Positions 8,050 to 16,288 of a stretch of DNA of 64,000 nt are shown here, piece after piece. This stretch comes from Bacteroidia bacterium (GTDB lineage: Bacteria > Bacteroidota > Bacteroidia > B-17B0 > Aurantibacillaceae). Made by a program: the position numbers and the translations under genes. The stretch spans positions 496,001 to 560,000 of the forward strand of contig JAEUTO010000005.1 of the NCBI GenBank assembly GCA_016787785.1, read 5' to 3'. The notes under the pieces were generated by a model, which was not told where the DNA came from, ran no database searches, and worked only from the letters and a program-made list of their open reading frames with translations. Each line of letters opens with the position of its first letter. Position 1 is the stretch's first letter.

Positions 8050-9333
8050 ATGAACGTTTTAATTTTAGGATCTGGTGGAAGGGAACATGCTTTTGCATGG
8101 AAAATAGCCCAAAGCAAACAATTACAAAATCTATATATTGCTCCGGGTAATGCCGGCACGTCAAATTGCGGTACCAATGTAAATATTGGCGTTAACGATT
8201 TTGAAGCCATTAAAAATTTAGTGTGGGAAAAAGATATTAACCTTGTTTTGGTTGGCCCCGAAGACCCATTGGTAAATGGTATTCACGATTATTTTTTAAA
8301 TGATGACGTGCTAAAAGATATTCCGGTAATTGGTCCAAAAAAAGATGGTGCGCAATTAGAGGGCAGTAAAGATTTTAGTAAACAGTTCATGATAAAGCAC
8401 GGTGTGCCCACTGCGCGTTATGCCACATTCACAAAAGATAATTTAAAAGATGCTTTTCTTTTTTTAGAAACATTGCAACCTCCTTTTGTTTTAAAGGCTG
8501 ATGGTTTGGCTGCGGGTAAAGGCGTGTTGATCGTAAACGATATTAACGAAGCAAAAGAAGAGTTAAAGAACATGTTGGTGGATGCTAAATTTGGCAAAGC
8601 CAGCACTAAAGTGGTGATTGAAGAATTTTTAAAAGGCATAGAGCTTTCAGTTTTTGTTTTAACTGATGGAAAATCTTACAAAATATTACCTGCTGCAAAA
8701 GATTATAAACGTATTGGCGAAGGCGATACCGGTTTAAATACCGGTGGTATGGGCGCTGTTAGCCCCGTGCCATTTGCGGATGAGGCTTTCATAAAAAAAG
8801 TAGAAGAATTAGTAGTTATACCAACCATAAATGGTTTAAATAAAGATGGTATTGATTACCGTGGTTTTATTTTTATTGGTTTGATGAATTGCGATGGACA
8901 GCCTTCGGTAATTGAGTACAACTGCCGTATGGGTGATCCTGAAACGGAAGTGGTGATCCCAAGAATTAAAAGCGATTTTATCGATCTTCTGCAGGGAGTT
9001 GCTACACAAACCTTACATCAAAAAAAATACGAGACCATTTCAGAAACTGCTACAACTGTGGTAATGGTAAGCGGGGGTTACCCCGGCGATTTTGAAAAAG
9101 GAAAAGTAATAGATGGTCTTGATACGCATTTCGAATCACAGGTTTTTCATTCAGGAACAAAATTAGATGGCGATAAAGTAGTAACCAATGGCGGTCGTGT
9201 TTTTGCCATAACTTCTTTTGGAAAAACAATTGATGAAGCAGTAAATAAAAGTTTTGCAACGGCAGGTGTTATAAATTACGAAGGAAAATATTTCAGACGC
9301 GATATAGGTAAAGATCTAAAAGTATATCAATGA
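8050..9333 (+). CDS. purD: Phosphoribosylamine-glycine ligase
   Basis: A full-length 427-aa ATP-grasp enzyme catalysing the second step of purine synthesis: phosphoribosylamine + glycine + ATP to GAR. The N-terminal motif VLILGSGGREHAFAWK and LYIAPGNAGT are diagnostic. The ATP-grasp region includes PPFVLKADGLAAGKGV, GLNTGGMGAVSP and YNCRMGDPETE (metal and nucleotide ligands). No other purine gene is adjacent. The stop codon overlaps the ccmB start by 4 bp (ATGA), so purD is the first gene of the cytochrome c maturation run, which is translationally coupled to it. Confidence 0.97.
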   Translation: MNVLILGSGGREHAFAWKIAQSKQLQNLYIAPGNAGTSNCGTNVNIGVNDFEAIKNLVWEKDINLVLVGPEDPLVNGIHDYFLNDDVLKDIPVIGPKKDGAQLEGSKDFSKQFMIKHGVPTARYATFTKDNLKDAFLFLETLQPPFVLKADGLAAGKGVLIVNDINEAKEELKNMLVDAKFGKASTKVVIEEFLKGIELSVFVLTDGKSYKILPAAKDYKRIGEGDTGLNTGGMGAVSPVPFADEAFIKKVEELVVIPTINGLNKDGIDYRGFIFIGLMNCDGQPSVIEYNCRMGDPETEVVIPRIKSDFIDLLQGVATQTLHQKKYETISETATTVVMVSGGYPGDFEKGKVIDGLDTHFESQVFHSGTKLDGDKVVTNGGRVFAITSFGKTIDEAVNKSFATAGVINYEGKYFRRDIGKDLKVYQ

Positions 9334-9980
9334 TCTTATCACTCATAAAAAAAGAATTCCTTTTAGAGTTTCGCCAAAAATCTACAATTGGCGGTGTGTT
9401 GGTGTACGTAATAGGAACAATTTTTGTGAGCGCATTGTGTTTTAAAGGCCGTTTGGATAAACCAACATGGAATGCTTTATTCTGGGTAATTACATTATAC
9501 ACATCGGTAACAATAAGTGGTAAGAGTTTTTTAAAAGAAACTGGCGGCCAGGCACTTTATAATTATTTACATTATTCCCCAACACACTTTATTATTTCAA
9601 AGACCATTTATAACATGGTTTTTATGTTGGCCTTAAGCTTTATTACCTTTTTCTTTTACGCTTTTTTTATTAAGAACGAAGTTGAGAATCTTGGCTTGTT
9701 CCTTGTGGTTTTAACATTGGCCTCAACTGGTTTGGCGGCTATTTTAAGCTTAATGAGCGCTATTGCCAGCAAAGCAAACGGCAATTTTGCAATTATGAGT
9801 ATCTTAAGTTTCCCGGTATTAATGCCGCTTATTTTGGTGGTTATACGTATTAGCAAACAGGCTGTGGATGGCATAGAGTGGGCGGGTGTTGGTTTTAATT
9901 TTATTGGCATTTTAGTGGCGCTAAATGTTTTAACTATTGCCCTTTCTTTTCTATTATTTCCGTATCTTTGGCGCGATTAA
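9330..9980 (+). CDS. ccmB: Haem exporter membrane subunit CcmB
   Basis: A 216-aa, about six-helix membrane protein of the CcmB family, the permease of the CcmABCD haem-handling complex for cytochrome c maturation. The N-terminal amphipathic stretch KKEFLLEFRQKSTI and the segment SGKSFLKETGGQALYNYLHYSP match the family pattern for the cytoplasmic loop. It overlaps purD by 4 bp, and 98 bp containing heptad repeats separate it from ccmC. The ATPase partner CcmA is not encoded in this window. Confidence 0.93.
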   Translation: MILSLIKKEFLLEFRQKSTIGGVLVYVIGTIFVSALCFKGRLDKPTWNALFWVITLYTSVTISGKSFLKETGGQALYNYLHYSPTHFIISKTIYNMVFMLALSFITFFFYAFFIKNEVENLGLFLVVLTLASTGLAAILSLMSAIASKANGNFAIMSILSFPVLMPLILVVIRISKQAVDGIEWAGVGFNFIGILVALNVLTIALSFLLFPYLWRD

Positions 9981-9998
9981 TTTCTTTGAATAGAATAT

Positions 9999-10078
9999 AG
10001 TCGTTAGTCAATAGTCGTCAGTCTTTCAACATGATTTTCCCGACTAAAATCTACCGACTAAAATCTATCGACTGATAA
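9999..10078. repeat. Heptad short-sequence repeat array, inverted halves, between ccmB and ccmC
   Basis: Four consecutive 7-mers of the form AGTCNNN run from 9999 to 10026. After a 14-nt spacer come two 14-bp units, CGACTAAAATCTAC and CGACTAAAATCTAT (10041-10068), and a third CGACT at 10069. GACT recurs every 14 bp, which is two heptads, and GACT is the complement of AGTC, so the halves could pair into an imperfect hairpin. It resembles heptanucleotide short tandem repeats known between genes in other bacteria. It ends directly at the ccmC start codon. Confidence 0.8.
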
Positions 10079-10738
10079 ATGAAAAACTGGTACAAAATAC
10101 TTTCAGTAATTTTTATTTTATACACCCTTGTTTGGGGTTTATTAAATCCGGTTCCGCGTTTGGATATTTTGAACGAAACTATTCGTAATGTGTATTACCA
10201 TGTGCCAATTTGGTTTGCCATGTTGTTTATGATGACCGTTTCTTTAATTCAAAGTATTCTTACTCTTACAAAAAATAATTTACAGCATGATACAAAGGCA
10301 TATAACGCAGCATTGGTTGGTTTTTTCTTTAGCCTGCCCGGTTTAACTACTGGTTCTATTTGGGCAAAATATACCTGGGGCACCTGGTGGACTTTTCAAG
10401 ACCCTAAATTAAATGGTGTTGCCATCAGTATTTTAATTTACCTGGCTTATTTTATTTTACGTTATTCGGTTGATGATGAAATGAAACGCGCACGTATATC
10501 TGCAGTGTACAATGTTTTTGCGTTCGTAATGATGAATGTTTTTATCATGATCCTTCCTCGCTTAACAGACTCTTTACATCCAGGTAATGGCGGTAATCCT
10601 GCCTTTGCGCAATATGATATGGATAATAACATGCGCATGATCTTTTATCCTGCAGTTTTAGGTTGGGTATTTTTTAGTTTTTGGCTTTATAGTATTAAGA
10701 ACAGGATTAGTTTTATTAAAAATAAATTAAATGATTAA
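10079..10738 (+). CDS. ccmC: Haem exporter/handler CcmC
   Basis: A 219-aa, six-helix membrane protein of the haem-handling family. It loads haem onto CcmE on the outer face of the membrane. The tryptophan-rich WWD signature is at about 95-108 (WAKYTWGTWWTFQDP). Flanking haem ligands are His41 in YYHVPIW and a His in DSLHPG near residue 165. Its 3' end overlaps the ccmD-like gene by 8 bp. The start is fixed by the repeat array that ends exactly at the ATG. Confidence 0.95.
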   Translation: MKNWYKILSVIFILYTLVWGLLNPVPRLDILNETIRNVYYHVPIWFAMLFMMTVSLIQSILTLTKNNLQHDTKAYNAALVGFFFSLPGLTTGSIWAKYTWGTWWTFQDPKLNGVAISILIYLAYFILRYSVDDEMKRARISAVYNVFAFVMMNVFIMILPRLTDSLHPGNGGNPAFAQYDMDNNMRMIFYPAVLGWVFFSFWLYSIKNRISFIKNKLND

Positions 10739-10952
10739 AAGAATTTTAAGTTTAGTGTTTTTGTTATCTGCACTTTTTTCATCAGCGCAGGAAACCTTAA
10801 CGTCGCCCGAAATGGCAGATACATTTCGTAGTGATGGAAAAATTTATGTGGTAATAACGGTTATTGGAATGATCTTTGTTGCCCTGGTTATTTTCTTAAT
10901 ACTGCTTGAACTTAAAGTAAGCAAGCTCGAAAAACAAATTAATAATAAGTAA
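10731..10952 (+). CDS. ccmD: CcmD-like small membrane protein
   Basis: A 73-aa protein with an N-terminal hydrophobic or signal-like segment (residues 1-19), one central membrane helix (about 38-62) and a short charged tail (LEKQINNK). Size, topology and position between ccmC and ccmE fit CcmD, which releases holo-CcmE from CcmABC. The sequence itself is poorly conserved in the family, so the call rests mainly on synteny. It overlaps ccmC by 8 bp and ends one base before ccmE. Confidence 0.75.
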   Translation: MIKRILSLVFLLSALFSSAQETLTSPEMADTFRSDGKIYVVITVIGMIFVALVIFLILLELKVSKLEKQINNK

Positions 10953-10953
10953 A

Positions 10954-11340
10954 ATGAAAAAATTACACATTGTTGGCATCATTGTTATTGCAGTTGCAAT
11001 TGGGGTAATATTTGTTTCGCTGAAGAACACAAGTACCTATGCCGATTTTACAGAAGCAATTTCTAATCCTGATAAAGAATATCACGTAGTTGGAAAATTG
11101 GATAAAGATCAACCACAAATTTATGATCCAAAAATTAACGCCGATCAATTTATGTTCACACTTATTGATAATAAAGGTGTGCACAAACAAGTGGTGCTTC
11201 ACAAAAGCAAACCGCAGGATTTTGAAAAAAGTGAACAAATTGTTTTAATAGGAAAAATAGAGGGAAACGAATTTCACGCAAACGATATTTTAATGAAATG
11301 CCCAAGTAAATACAACGATAATAAAGCACAAATAAAATAG
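10954..11340 (+). CDS. ccmE: Cytochrome c maturation haem chaperone CcmE, CxxxY type
   Basis: A 128-aa periplasmic haem chaperone with one N-terminal anchor (about residues 5-24) and an OB-fold domain (YHVVGKLDKDQPQIY, QFMFTLIDNKG, EQIVLIGKIEG). In classical CcmE a His in HxxxY binds haem covalently. Here the corresponding segment is ILMKCPSKY, with Cys116 and Tyr120, so the protein carries the CxxxY variant described for some other bacteria and archaea. It lies between ccmD and ccmF with gaps of 1 and 10 bp, which supports the identification. Confidence 0.9.
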   Translation: MKKLHIVGIIVIAVAIGVIFVSLKNTSTYADFTEAISNPDKEYHVVGKLDKDQPQIYDPKINADQFMFTLIDNKGVHKQVVLHKSKPQDFEKSEQIVLIGKIEGNEFHANDILMKCPSKYNDNKAQIK

Positions 11341-11350
11341 TGCTTCATTT

Positions 11351-13927
11351 ATGAACAACATTCAGTATATAAGTGAGCGATTGTGGGCAGGTAACCTTGG
11401 CAATGCATTTGTTGTTCTTTCTTTTGTAAGCGCGCTTCTTTCTTGTTTGGCTTATTACCTTTCTTCAAAAAATAGTTCTTTTATAAAACTGGCACGTATT
11501 GGGTTTAACATTCATGGGTTTGCTGTGATTGGTATCATTGGTACCATGTTCTTTATGTTACTAAACCATTATTTCGAATACCAATACGTTTGGCAACACA
11601 GCAATACAAGTATGGATATGAAATATATCCTCTCCTGTTTTTGGGAAGGCCAGGAAGGAAGCTTTTTGCTATGGACATTCTGGAATGTGTTTTTAGGAAT
11701 GATCTTAAAACGCCAGCTTAAAAATGGCGAATGGGAGATTCCTGTAATGACCATATTTGCATTGGTACAAGTGTTCTTAGCAAGTATGTTATTGGGTGTT
11801 TATCTTTTCGACTATAAAGTTGGAAGTAACCCTTTTCTACTAATGAAAGAACACTCAGAATTCATGGATCTGCCTTTTGTGCAAATGGGCAAATATGAGT
11901 CAACTGCACGCGGCTTAAATCCATTGTTAATGAATTACTGGATGACCATTCATCCACCTACATTATTTTTAGGCTTTGCATCTACTTTGGTTCCATTTGC
12001 ATTTGCCATTGGCGCTTTATGGAATAAAAAATATAACGATTGGCAAAAAATAGCTTTGCCCTGGACCTACTTTTGTATTTTAATTTTAGGTATTGGTATT
12101 TTAATGGGCGGTGCCTGGGCTTACGAAGCGTTGAGCTTTGGCGGTTTTTGGGCCTGGGACCCCGTTGAGAACTCCTCGCTTGTTCCATGGTTGGTAATGG
12201 TTGGTGCTGGTCACACGATGATCATTAACAAGAATAAAGGTGGCTCATTATTCACCACACATTTTTTAGCTATTTGTAGTTTTTTGCTAGTGTTGTATTC
12301 TACATTCTTAACACGTAGCGGCGTTTTAGGAAATGCTTCTGTACATGCGTTTACAGATCTTGGAATGACCGGCCAGTTAGTATTATATGTGCTTACATTT
12401 ATTTTTATTACAGTTGCCTTATTAATTAACGACAAACTTTTTAAAGTTTCGTATGTTGTTGTGTCGTTGCTTTTACTTTTTTTCGGATTACTTTATGGCT
12501 ACAAAACAATTTTGCTCATAGTATGGCTGGCTTCATCGGCAATCATTACCGTTATCTCGTATTATCTTTATTTTCCAAAAGAAAAAGATGAAGAAGCCTT
12601 GTATTCAAGAGAATTCTGGATGTTCCTGGGTTCGCTGGTTTTTTTATTATCGGGTTTGATAATTACATACTTCACTTCTATTCCCGTAATTAATAAATTA
12701 TTTAATACAGAATTTGCTCCGCCAAAAGTGCACGTGTATAATGTGTGGATGATACCTTTCGCCATTATAATTATGATTTTAATAGCTGCATCTCAATTCT
12801 TAAAATACAAAAAAACGGATCCTAAAAAATTCTTTAAACGTGTTGCTTATACTTTCGTATTGGCGTTATTTTTTGGTTTAGCTTGTAGTATTCCGCTTTA
12901 TTTTTTAACCAATACAGAAGCAAAAGGCGTTGATACCTGGGATCTCATTAGTTACTCACTGTTATTTGTAACCGGTTTGTTTGCTGTGTTTGCGAACGGC
13001 GATTATTTTTTAATGGTGTTAAAAGGCAAGGTCTCAAAAAGTGGCGCATCTATCGCCCATATTGGTTTTGCTATGGTTCTTATTGGCGCACTAATATCTA
13101 CATCTAAAAAAGTAACACTGCCAAAAAATATCGTTGATAAAAAATTAACAGCCTTAGGAAAAGATTTTGATGATCGTGAGAGCATTTTATTAACACAGGG
13201 TGATACACTACCAATGGGTCCTTATCTGGTGTTATATAAAGGAAAAAAACGAATAGGCATTGATGTTTATTATACGGTAGAATATTTTAAATTAAATAAA
13301 GAAAATAAACCTGAATTTGATTTTGCTTTAGAACCTCACATCCAGGATAATCCACGAATGGGGCAGGCTGCGGAACCCGATACAAAGCATTATTTAAGCA
13401 GAGATATTTATACACACATTGCAGCAGCCGACCTTAATGTAGATACATCTGCTAAAAAGAAAAATGGTTTTGGCGAAGCTAAAAATTATGTGGGTCACGT
13501 GGGCGATACCATTTTTTCGAGTAATGCTTTAGTTATTATAGATTCATTGCGAAGTAATTTAAGCAAGGAGCAATACGAAAAGAATGATTCTGCACTGGAG
13601 GTTACGGCGGTACTACGTTGTGTAAATACAAAGAACCAAAGCTACATGGCTTACCCTAAATTTATCATTCAGCATAATGTAGTTATTCCAAAAGAAGACG
13701 TGCAAAATGATCTGGGTTTAAAATTCGTTTTCTGGAAGATCAATCCTGACGATGGAACAATAGAAATTACAATGGCCGAAAAGCTTGCGAATAATAAGGA
13801 TTTTATAGTTATGAAAGCGTTTGTATTTCCTTACATCAATGTATTGTGGCTGGGCTGCCTTATCATGGCTTTTGGCACCGGTATTGCCATTATCGAAAGA
13901 ATTCGTAAATTCAAAGTACAATCTTAA
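11351..13927 (+). CDS. ccmF: Cytochrome c haem lyase CcmF
   Basis: An 858-aa polytopic membrane protein of the haem-handling family. It receives haem from CcmE and attaches it to apocytochrome c. The WWD domain is at about residues 255-280 (GGAWAYEALSFGGFWAWDP, ENSSLVPW). Other family signatures are WEGQEGSFLLW at 98-108 and His201 in TIHPPTLFLGF. The protein is longer than E. coli CcmF (about 650 aa), with a large C-terminal periplasmic region (about 560-830) before a final helix. It closes the ccm run; the DUF2520 gene begins 4 bases later, so transcription probably continues. No ccmG or ccmH follows. Confidence 0.95.
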   Translation: MNNIQYISERLWAGNLGNAFVVLSFVSALLSCLAYYLSSKNSSFIKLARIGFNIHGFAVIGIIGTMFFMLLNHYFEYQYVWQHSNTSMDMKYILSCFWEGQEGSFLLWTFWNVFLGMILKRQLKNGEWEIPVMTIFALVQVFLASMLLGVYLFDYKVGSNPFLLMKEHSEFMDLPFVQMGKYESTARGLNPLLMNYWMTIHPPTLFLGFASTLVPFAFAIGALWNKKYNDWQKIALPWTYFCILILGIGILMGGAWAYEALSFGGFWAWDPVENSSLVPWLVMVGAGHTMIINKNKGGSLFTTHFLAICSFLLVLYSTFLTRSGVLGNASVHAFTDLGMTGQLVLYVLTFIFITVALLINDKLFKVSYVVVSLLLLFFGLLYGYKTILLIVWLASSAIITVISYYLYFPKEKDEEALYSREFWMFLGSLVFLLSGLIITYFTSIPVINKLFNTEFAPPKVHVYNVWMIPFAIIIMILIAASQFLKYKKTDPKKFFKRVAYTFVLALFFGLACSIPLYFLTNTEAKGVDTWDLISYSLLFVTGLFAVFANGDYFLMVLKGKVSKSGASIAHIGFAMVLIGALISTSKKVTLPKNIVDKKLTALGKDFDDRESILLTQGDTLPMGPYLVLYKGKKRIGIDVYYTVEYFKLNKENKPEFDFALEPHIQDNPRMGQAAEPDTKHYLSRDIYTHIAAADLNVDTSAKKKNGFGEAKNYVGHVGDTIFSSNALVIIDSLRSNLSKEQYEKNDSALEVTAVLRCVNTKNQSYMAYPKFIIQHNVVIPKEDVQNDLGLKFVFWKINPDDGTIEITMAEKLANNKDFIVMKAFVFPYINVLWLGCLIMAFGTGIAIIERIRKFKVQS

Positions 13928-13931
13928 TCTT

Positions 13932-14723
13932 GTGCGAAAATCAACAGGCCATAAAATCGTAATAATAGGTTGCGGAAATGTAGCATGGCACTTAGCAAAA
14001 CAACTTGCGGCTTTTAAGAATTACAAACTGTTCGTTTATAATCACAAAGCGAATAGTTTACTGAACGATTTCAAAACAAAATTAAAATGTTCGGTCACAT
14101 CAAATTTAAAGAACATTGTTACCGATGCCGATCTTTATTTTATTTGCGTAGCCGATAAAAATATTGCCTCAGTTGCCAAAAGGATCAAAACAAAAAATTC
14201 AAATGCAATTATCGTTCATACTTCTGGAAGTGCAAAGATCAACGAGTTGGGTGATCGATCAAATACAGCAGTGTTTTACCCGTTGCAAACTTTTTCAAAA
14301 CAGGATGAAGTAAATTGGAAAGAGGTACCAGTTATTGTCGAAGCAAAAAATGCCGCAATTAAAACTAAAATTTTAAATCTCGCAAAAGAATTCAGCAACA
14401 ATGTGATCAGTTTAAATTATAAAGAACGTTTAAAACTTCATTTGGCTGCGGTACTTGTAAATAATTTCACTAATGCCTTATTTGTAGCGGCCGCTGATCT
14501 GGCCGCGAAAGATAAAAAGATATTATTGCCGCTAATTAAACAAACAGTTTTAAAGATCCAAAAATTAGATCCATTGGCTGCTCAAACTGGTCCTGCCAGG
14601 CGTGGCGATAAAAGGGTAATGGAAAAACATTTGAAGCTAATCTCTAAAAATACTGAGCTTAAAAAGATCTATTTACAATTAAGTAACCTAATTATAAAAC
14701 AGCAAGCAAAAAAACATGCTTAA
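13932..14723 (+). CDS. Rossmann-like/DUF2520 domain protein
   Basis: From a GTG start at 13932 this is 263 aa. The longer frame back to 13821 lies inside ccmF and is rejected. It opens with a nucleotide-binding Rossmann motif (KIVIIGCGNVAWHLA). The dehydrogenase-like fold shows ADLYFICVADKNIA and VHTSGSAKINEL, followed by a helical DUF2520 domain (FYPLQTFSK, LHLAAVLVNNFTNALF). Such proteins are annotated as NADP oxidoreductase-like, with unknown substrate. It starts 4 bases after ccmF and overlaps the KdsC-like gene by 8 bp, so it belongs to the same transcription unit. In Bacteroidota it is commonly next to the phosphatase gene that follows here. Confidence 0.82.
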   Translation: MRKSTGHKIVIIGCGNVAWHLAKQLAAFKNYKLFVYNHKANSLLNDFKTKLKCSVTSNLKNIVTDADLYFICVADKNIASVAKRIKTKNSNAIIVHTSGSAKINELGDRSNTAVFYPLQTFSKQDEVNWKEVPVIVEAKNAAIKTKILNLAKEFSNNVISLNYKERLKLHLAAVLVNNFTNALFVAAADLAAKDKKILLPLIKQTVLKIQKLDPLAAQTGPARRGDKRVMEKHLKLISKNTELKKIYLQLSNLIIKQQAKKHA

Positions 14724-15228
14724 CTTTAAACAGAAACTGAATAAAATAACCACCATTATGTTTGATGTGGATGGTGTAATGACCGACGGTAAAGTGCTGG
14801 TAATGGAAAATGGAGAGATGGTGCGTAACATGAATTCAAAGGATGGTTATGCCATACACTTAGCGGTGCAAAAAAAATTCAGGATCGCCATTATAAGTGG
14901 TGGAAATAATAATGCAATTAAAAATGCGTTGGCGCGGGCAGGTGTTACCGATGTTTTTTTAAATACGCATGATAAATTAGCTTGTTACCTGGATTATTTA
15001 AAATTGAATAATTTAACCGACGAAGAAGTTCTTTTTATGGGCGACGATCTGCCTGACCACGAAATTATGAGCAGGGTGGGCCTTGCAGTTTGTCCAAAAG
15101 ACGCTGCTACAGACATAAAAGAAATATGTCAGTATATCTCAGATAAAAATGGTGGTGAGGGTTGTGTAAGAGATATTATTGAGCAAATATTGCGGGTGCA
15201 AAATAAATGGGAAATTGTAAAGTGGTAA
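14716..15228 (+). CDS. HAD-family phosphatase, KdsC-type (3-deoxy-D-manno-octulosonate 8-phosphate phosphatase)
   Basis: A 170-aa C0-type HAD phosphatase of the size and motif pattern of KdsC. Motif I is FDVDGVMTDG (nucleophile Asp17, acid Asp19), motif II is IISGG, and motif IV is MGDDLPDHEIM. KdsC hydrolyses KDO-8-P in lipopolysaccharide core synthesis; related enzymes act on N-acylneuraminate-9-P, so the exact substrate is inferred. The gene overlaps the DUF2520 gene by 8 bp and is followed after one base by the prenyltransferase. Confidence 0.85.
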   Translation: MLNFKQKLNKITTIMFDVDGVMTDGKVLVMENGEMVRNMNSKDGYAIHLAVQKKFRIAIISGGNNNAIKNALARAGVTDVFLNTHDKLACYLDYLKLNNLTDEEVLFMGDDLPDHEIMSRVGLAVCPKDAATDIKEICQYISDKNGGEGCVRDIIEQILRVQNKWEIVKW

Positions 15229-15229
15229 T

Positions 15230-16204
15230 TTGAATAAACTATTAAATAATAAGGGCATTGCTTTTTTAAAGCTGATAAGGATGGAAAATCTCATCATGAT
15301 CGCTTTAACGCAAATTTTATTGCGCTATTTTGTCCTACAGAAGATCCTAAATCAAAATGATATTCATTTAGAATTAAATAATGGTTTGTTTTATTTGGTT
15401 GTGTTAAGCACTGTTCTCATTGCTGCTGCAGGCTATATTATCAATGATTATTTTGATATGAAGACAGATATGATCAATCATCCCGATACAGTTGTTGTAG
15501 GGAGGATAATCAAACGTCGCATGGCAATTATTTTGCATATAACATTTACTATTTTAGGAATCGTAATTGGCATGTATGCCGCTTTAATGACCGGTTATTT
15601 ACGTCTGGCTATTTTTCACATTGTTGCTGCAACTCTATTATGGTTTTACAGTACGCACTTTAAAAAACAATTATTGGTTGGCAACATTACTGTATCTTTG
15701 CTTACGGGTGCAGTGGCGTTTATGCCTTTTGTTTATGAAATGGGTGTAATGCAAAAGATCCATCCTGGTTTTACATCCGTTCATCAGGATGTTGTTCTTT
15801 CCTGTTTTAAGATAACATTTATTTTTTCATTGTTTGCTTTTATTACAAGTCTTACCCGCGAAATAATAAAAGATATGGAGGACTATAAAGGCGATGAAGC
15901 AACAGGTGGCCATACTATGCCAATTGTATGGGGTATTCCTGCTAGTAAGCTTAACGTTTTCTTTTTAATTGTTATCACTATTATATTATTATCCTTTGTA
16001 ATTTATAATACCTTTAAATTTTACCGCATCATCATTAACCAAAATAATATTTACATAATTGTAGCACTTATTATTCCATTAATTTTTCTGGCATTAATGA
16101 CCCTAAAGGCGAAAGAATCAAAACAATTCAAGAATGCAAGTCTTCTTCTAAAATTTATAATGTTAATGGGGCTTTCGTATAGCTTCATTTTTTACTTTTC
16201 GTAA
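15230..16204 (+). CDS. UbiA-family prenyltransferase
   Basis: A 324-aa integral membrane protein with about eight to nine helices. The first aspartate-rich prenyl-diphosphate motif is NDYFDMKTD, followed by NHPD; the second region is SLTREIIKDMEDYKGD. These are the Mg2+/isoprenoid-binding sites of the UbiA superfamily. The form resembles the geranylgeranylglycerol-phosphate synthase-like group of Bacteroidota; the acceptor cannot be told from sequence. The TTG start immediately follows the KdsC stop, giving coupling to the upstream operon. A weak terminator follows. Confidence 0.85.
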   Translation: MNKLLNNKGIAFLKLIRMENLIMIALTQILLRYFVLQKILNQNDIHLELNNGLFYLVVLSTVLIAAAGYIINDYFDMKTDMINHPDTVVVGRIIKRRMAIILHITFTILGIVIGMYAALMTGYLRLAIFHIVAATLLWFYSTHFKKQLLVGNITVSLLTGAVAFMPFVYEMGVMQKIHPGFTSVHQDVVLSCFKITFIFSLFAFITSLTREIIKDMEDYKGDEATGGHTMPIVWGIPASKLNVFFLIVITIILLSFVIYNTFKFYRIIINQNNIYIIVALIIPLIFLALMTLKAKESKQFKNASLLLKFIMLMGLSYSFIFYFS

Positions 16205-16211
16205 GCGGTCA

Positions 16212-16230
16212 AGGTCAAGTTGGCCTTTTT
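16212..16230 (+). terminator. Weak terminator after the UbiA gene
   Basis: A 5-bp stem AGGTC/GGCCT with one G-T pair (16212-16216 with 16222-16226), with a 5-nt loop and a short T tract. It is short but well placed to end the purD-ccm-UbiA transcript. Confidence 0.4.
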
Positions 16231-16288
16231 CTAAGATTTATATAAAAGATATATGATTTTTTTTTATCTTCGGATAAACTAATTTATC

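Noticed and set aside
13821-13931. Upstream extension of the DUF2520 frame into ccmF
   Set aside because: The extra 37 residues overlap the ccmF coding region and precede the Rossmann motif; GTG at 13932 fits the gene order and family start.
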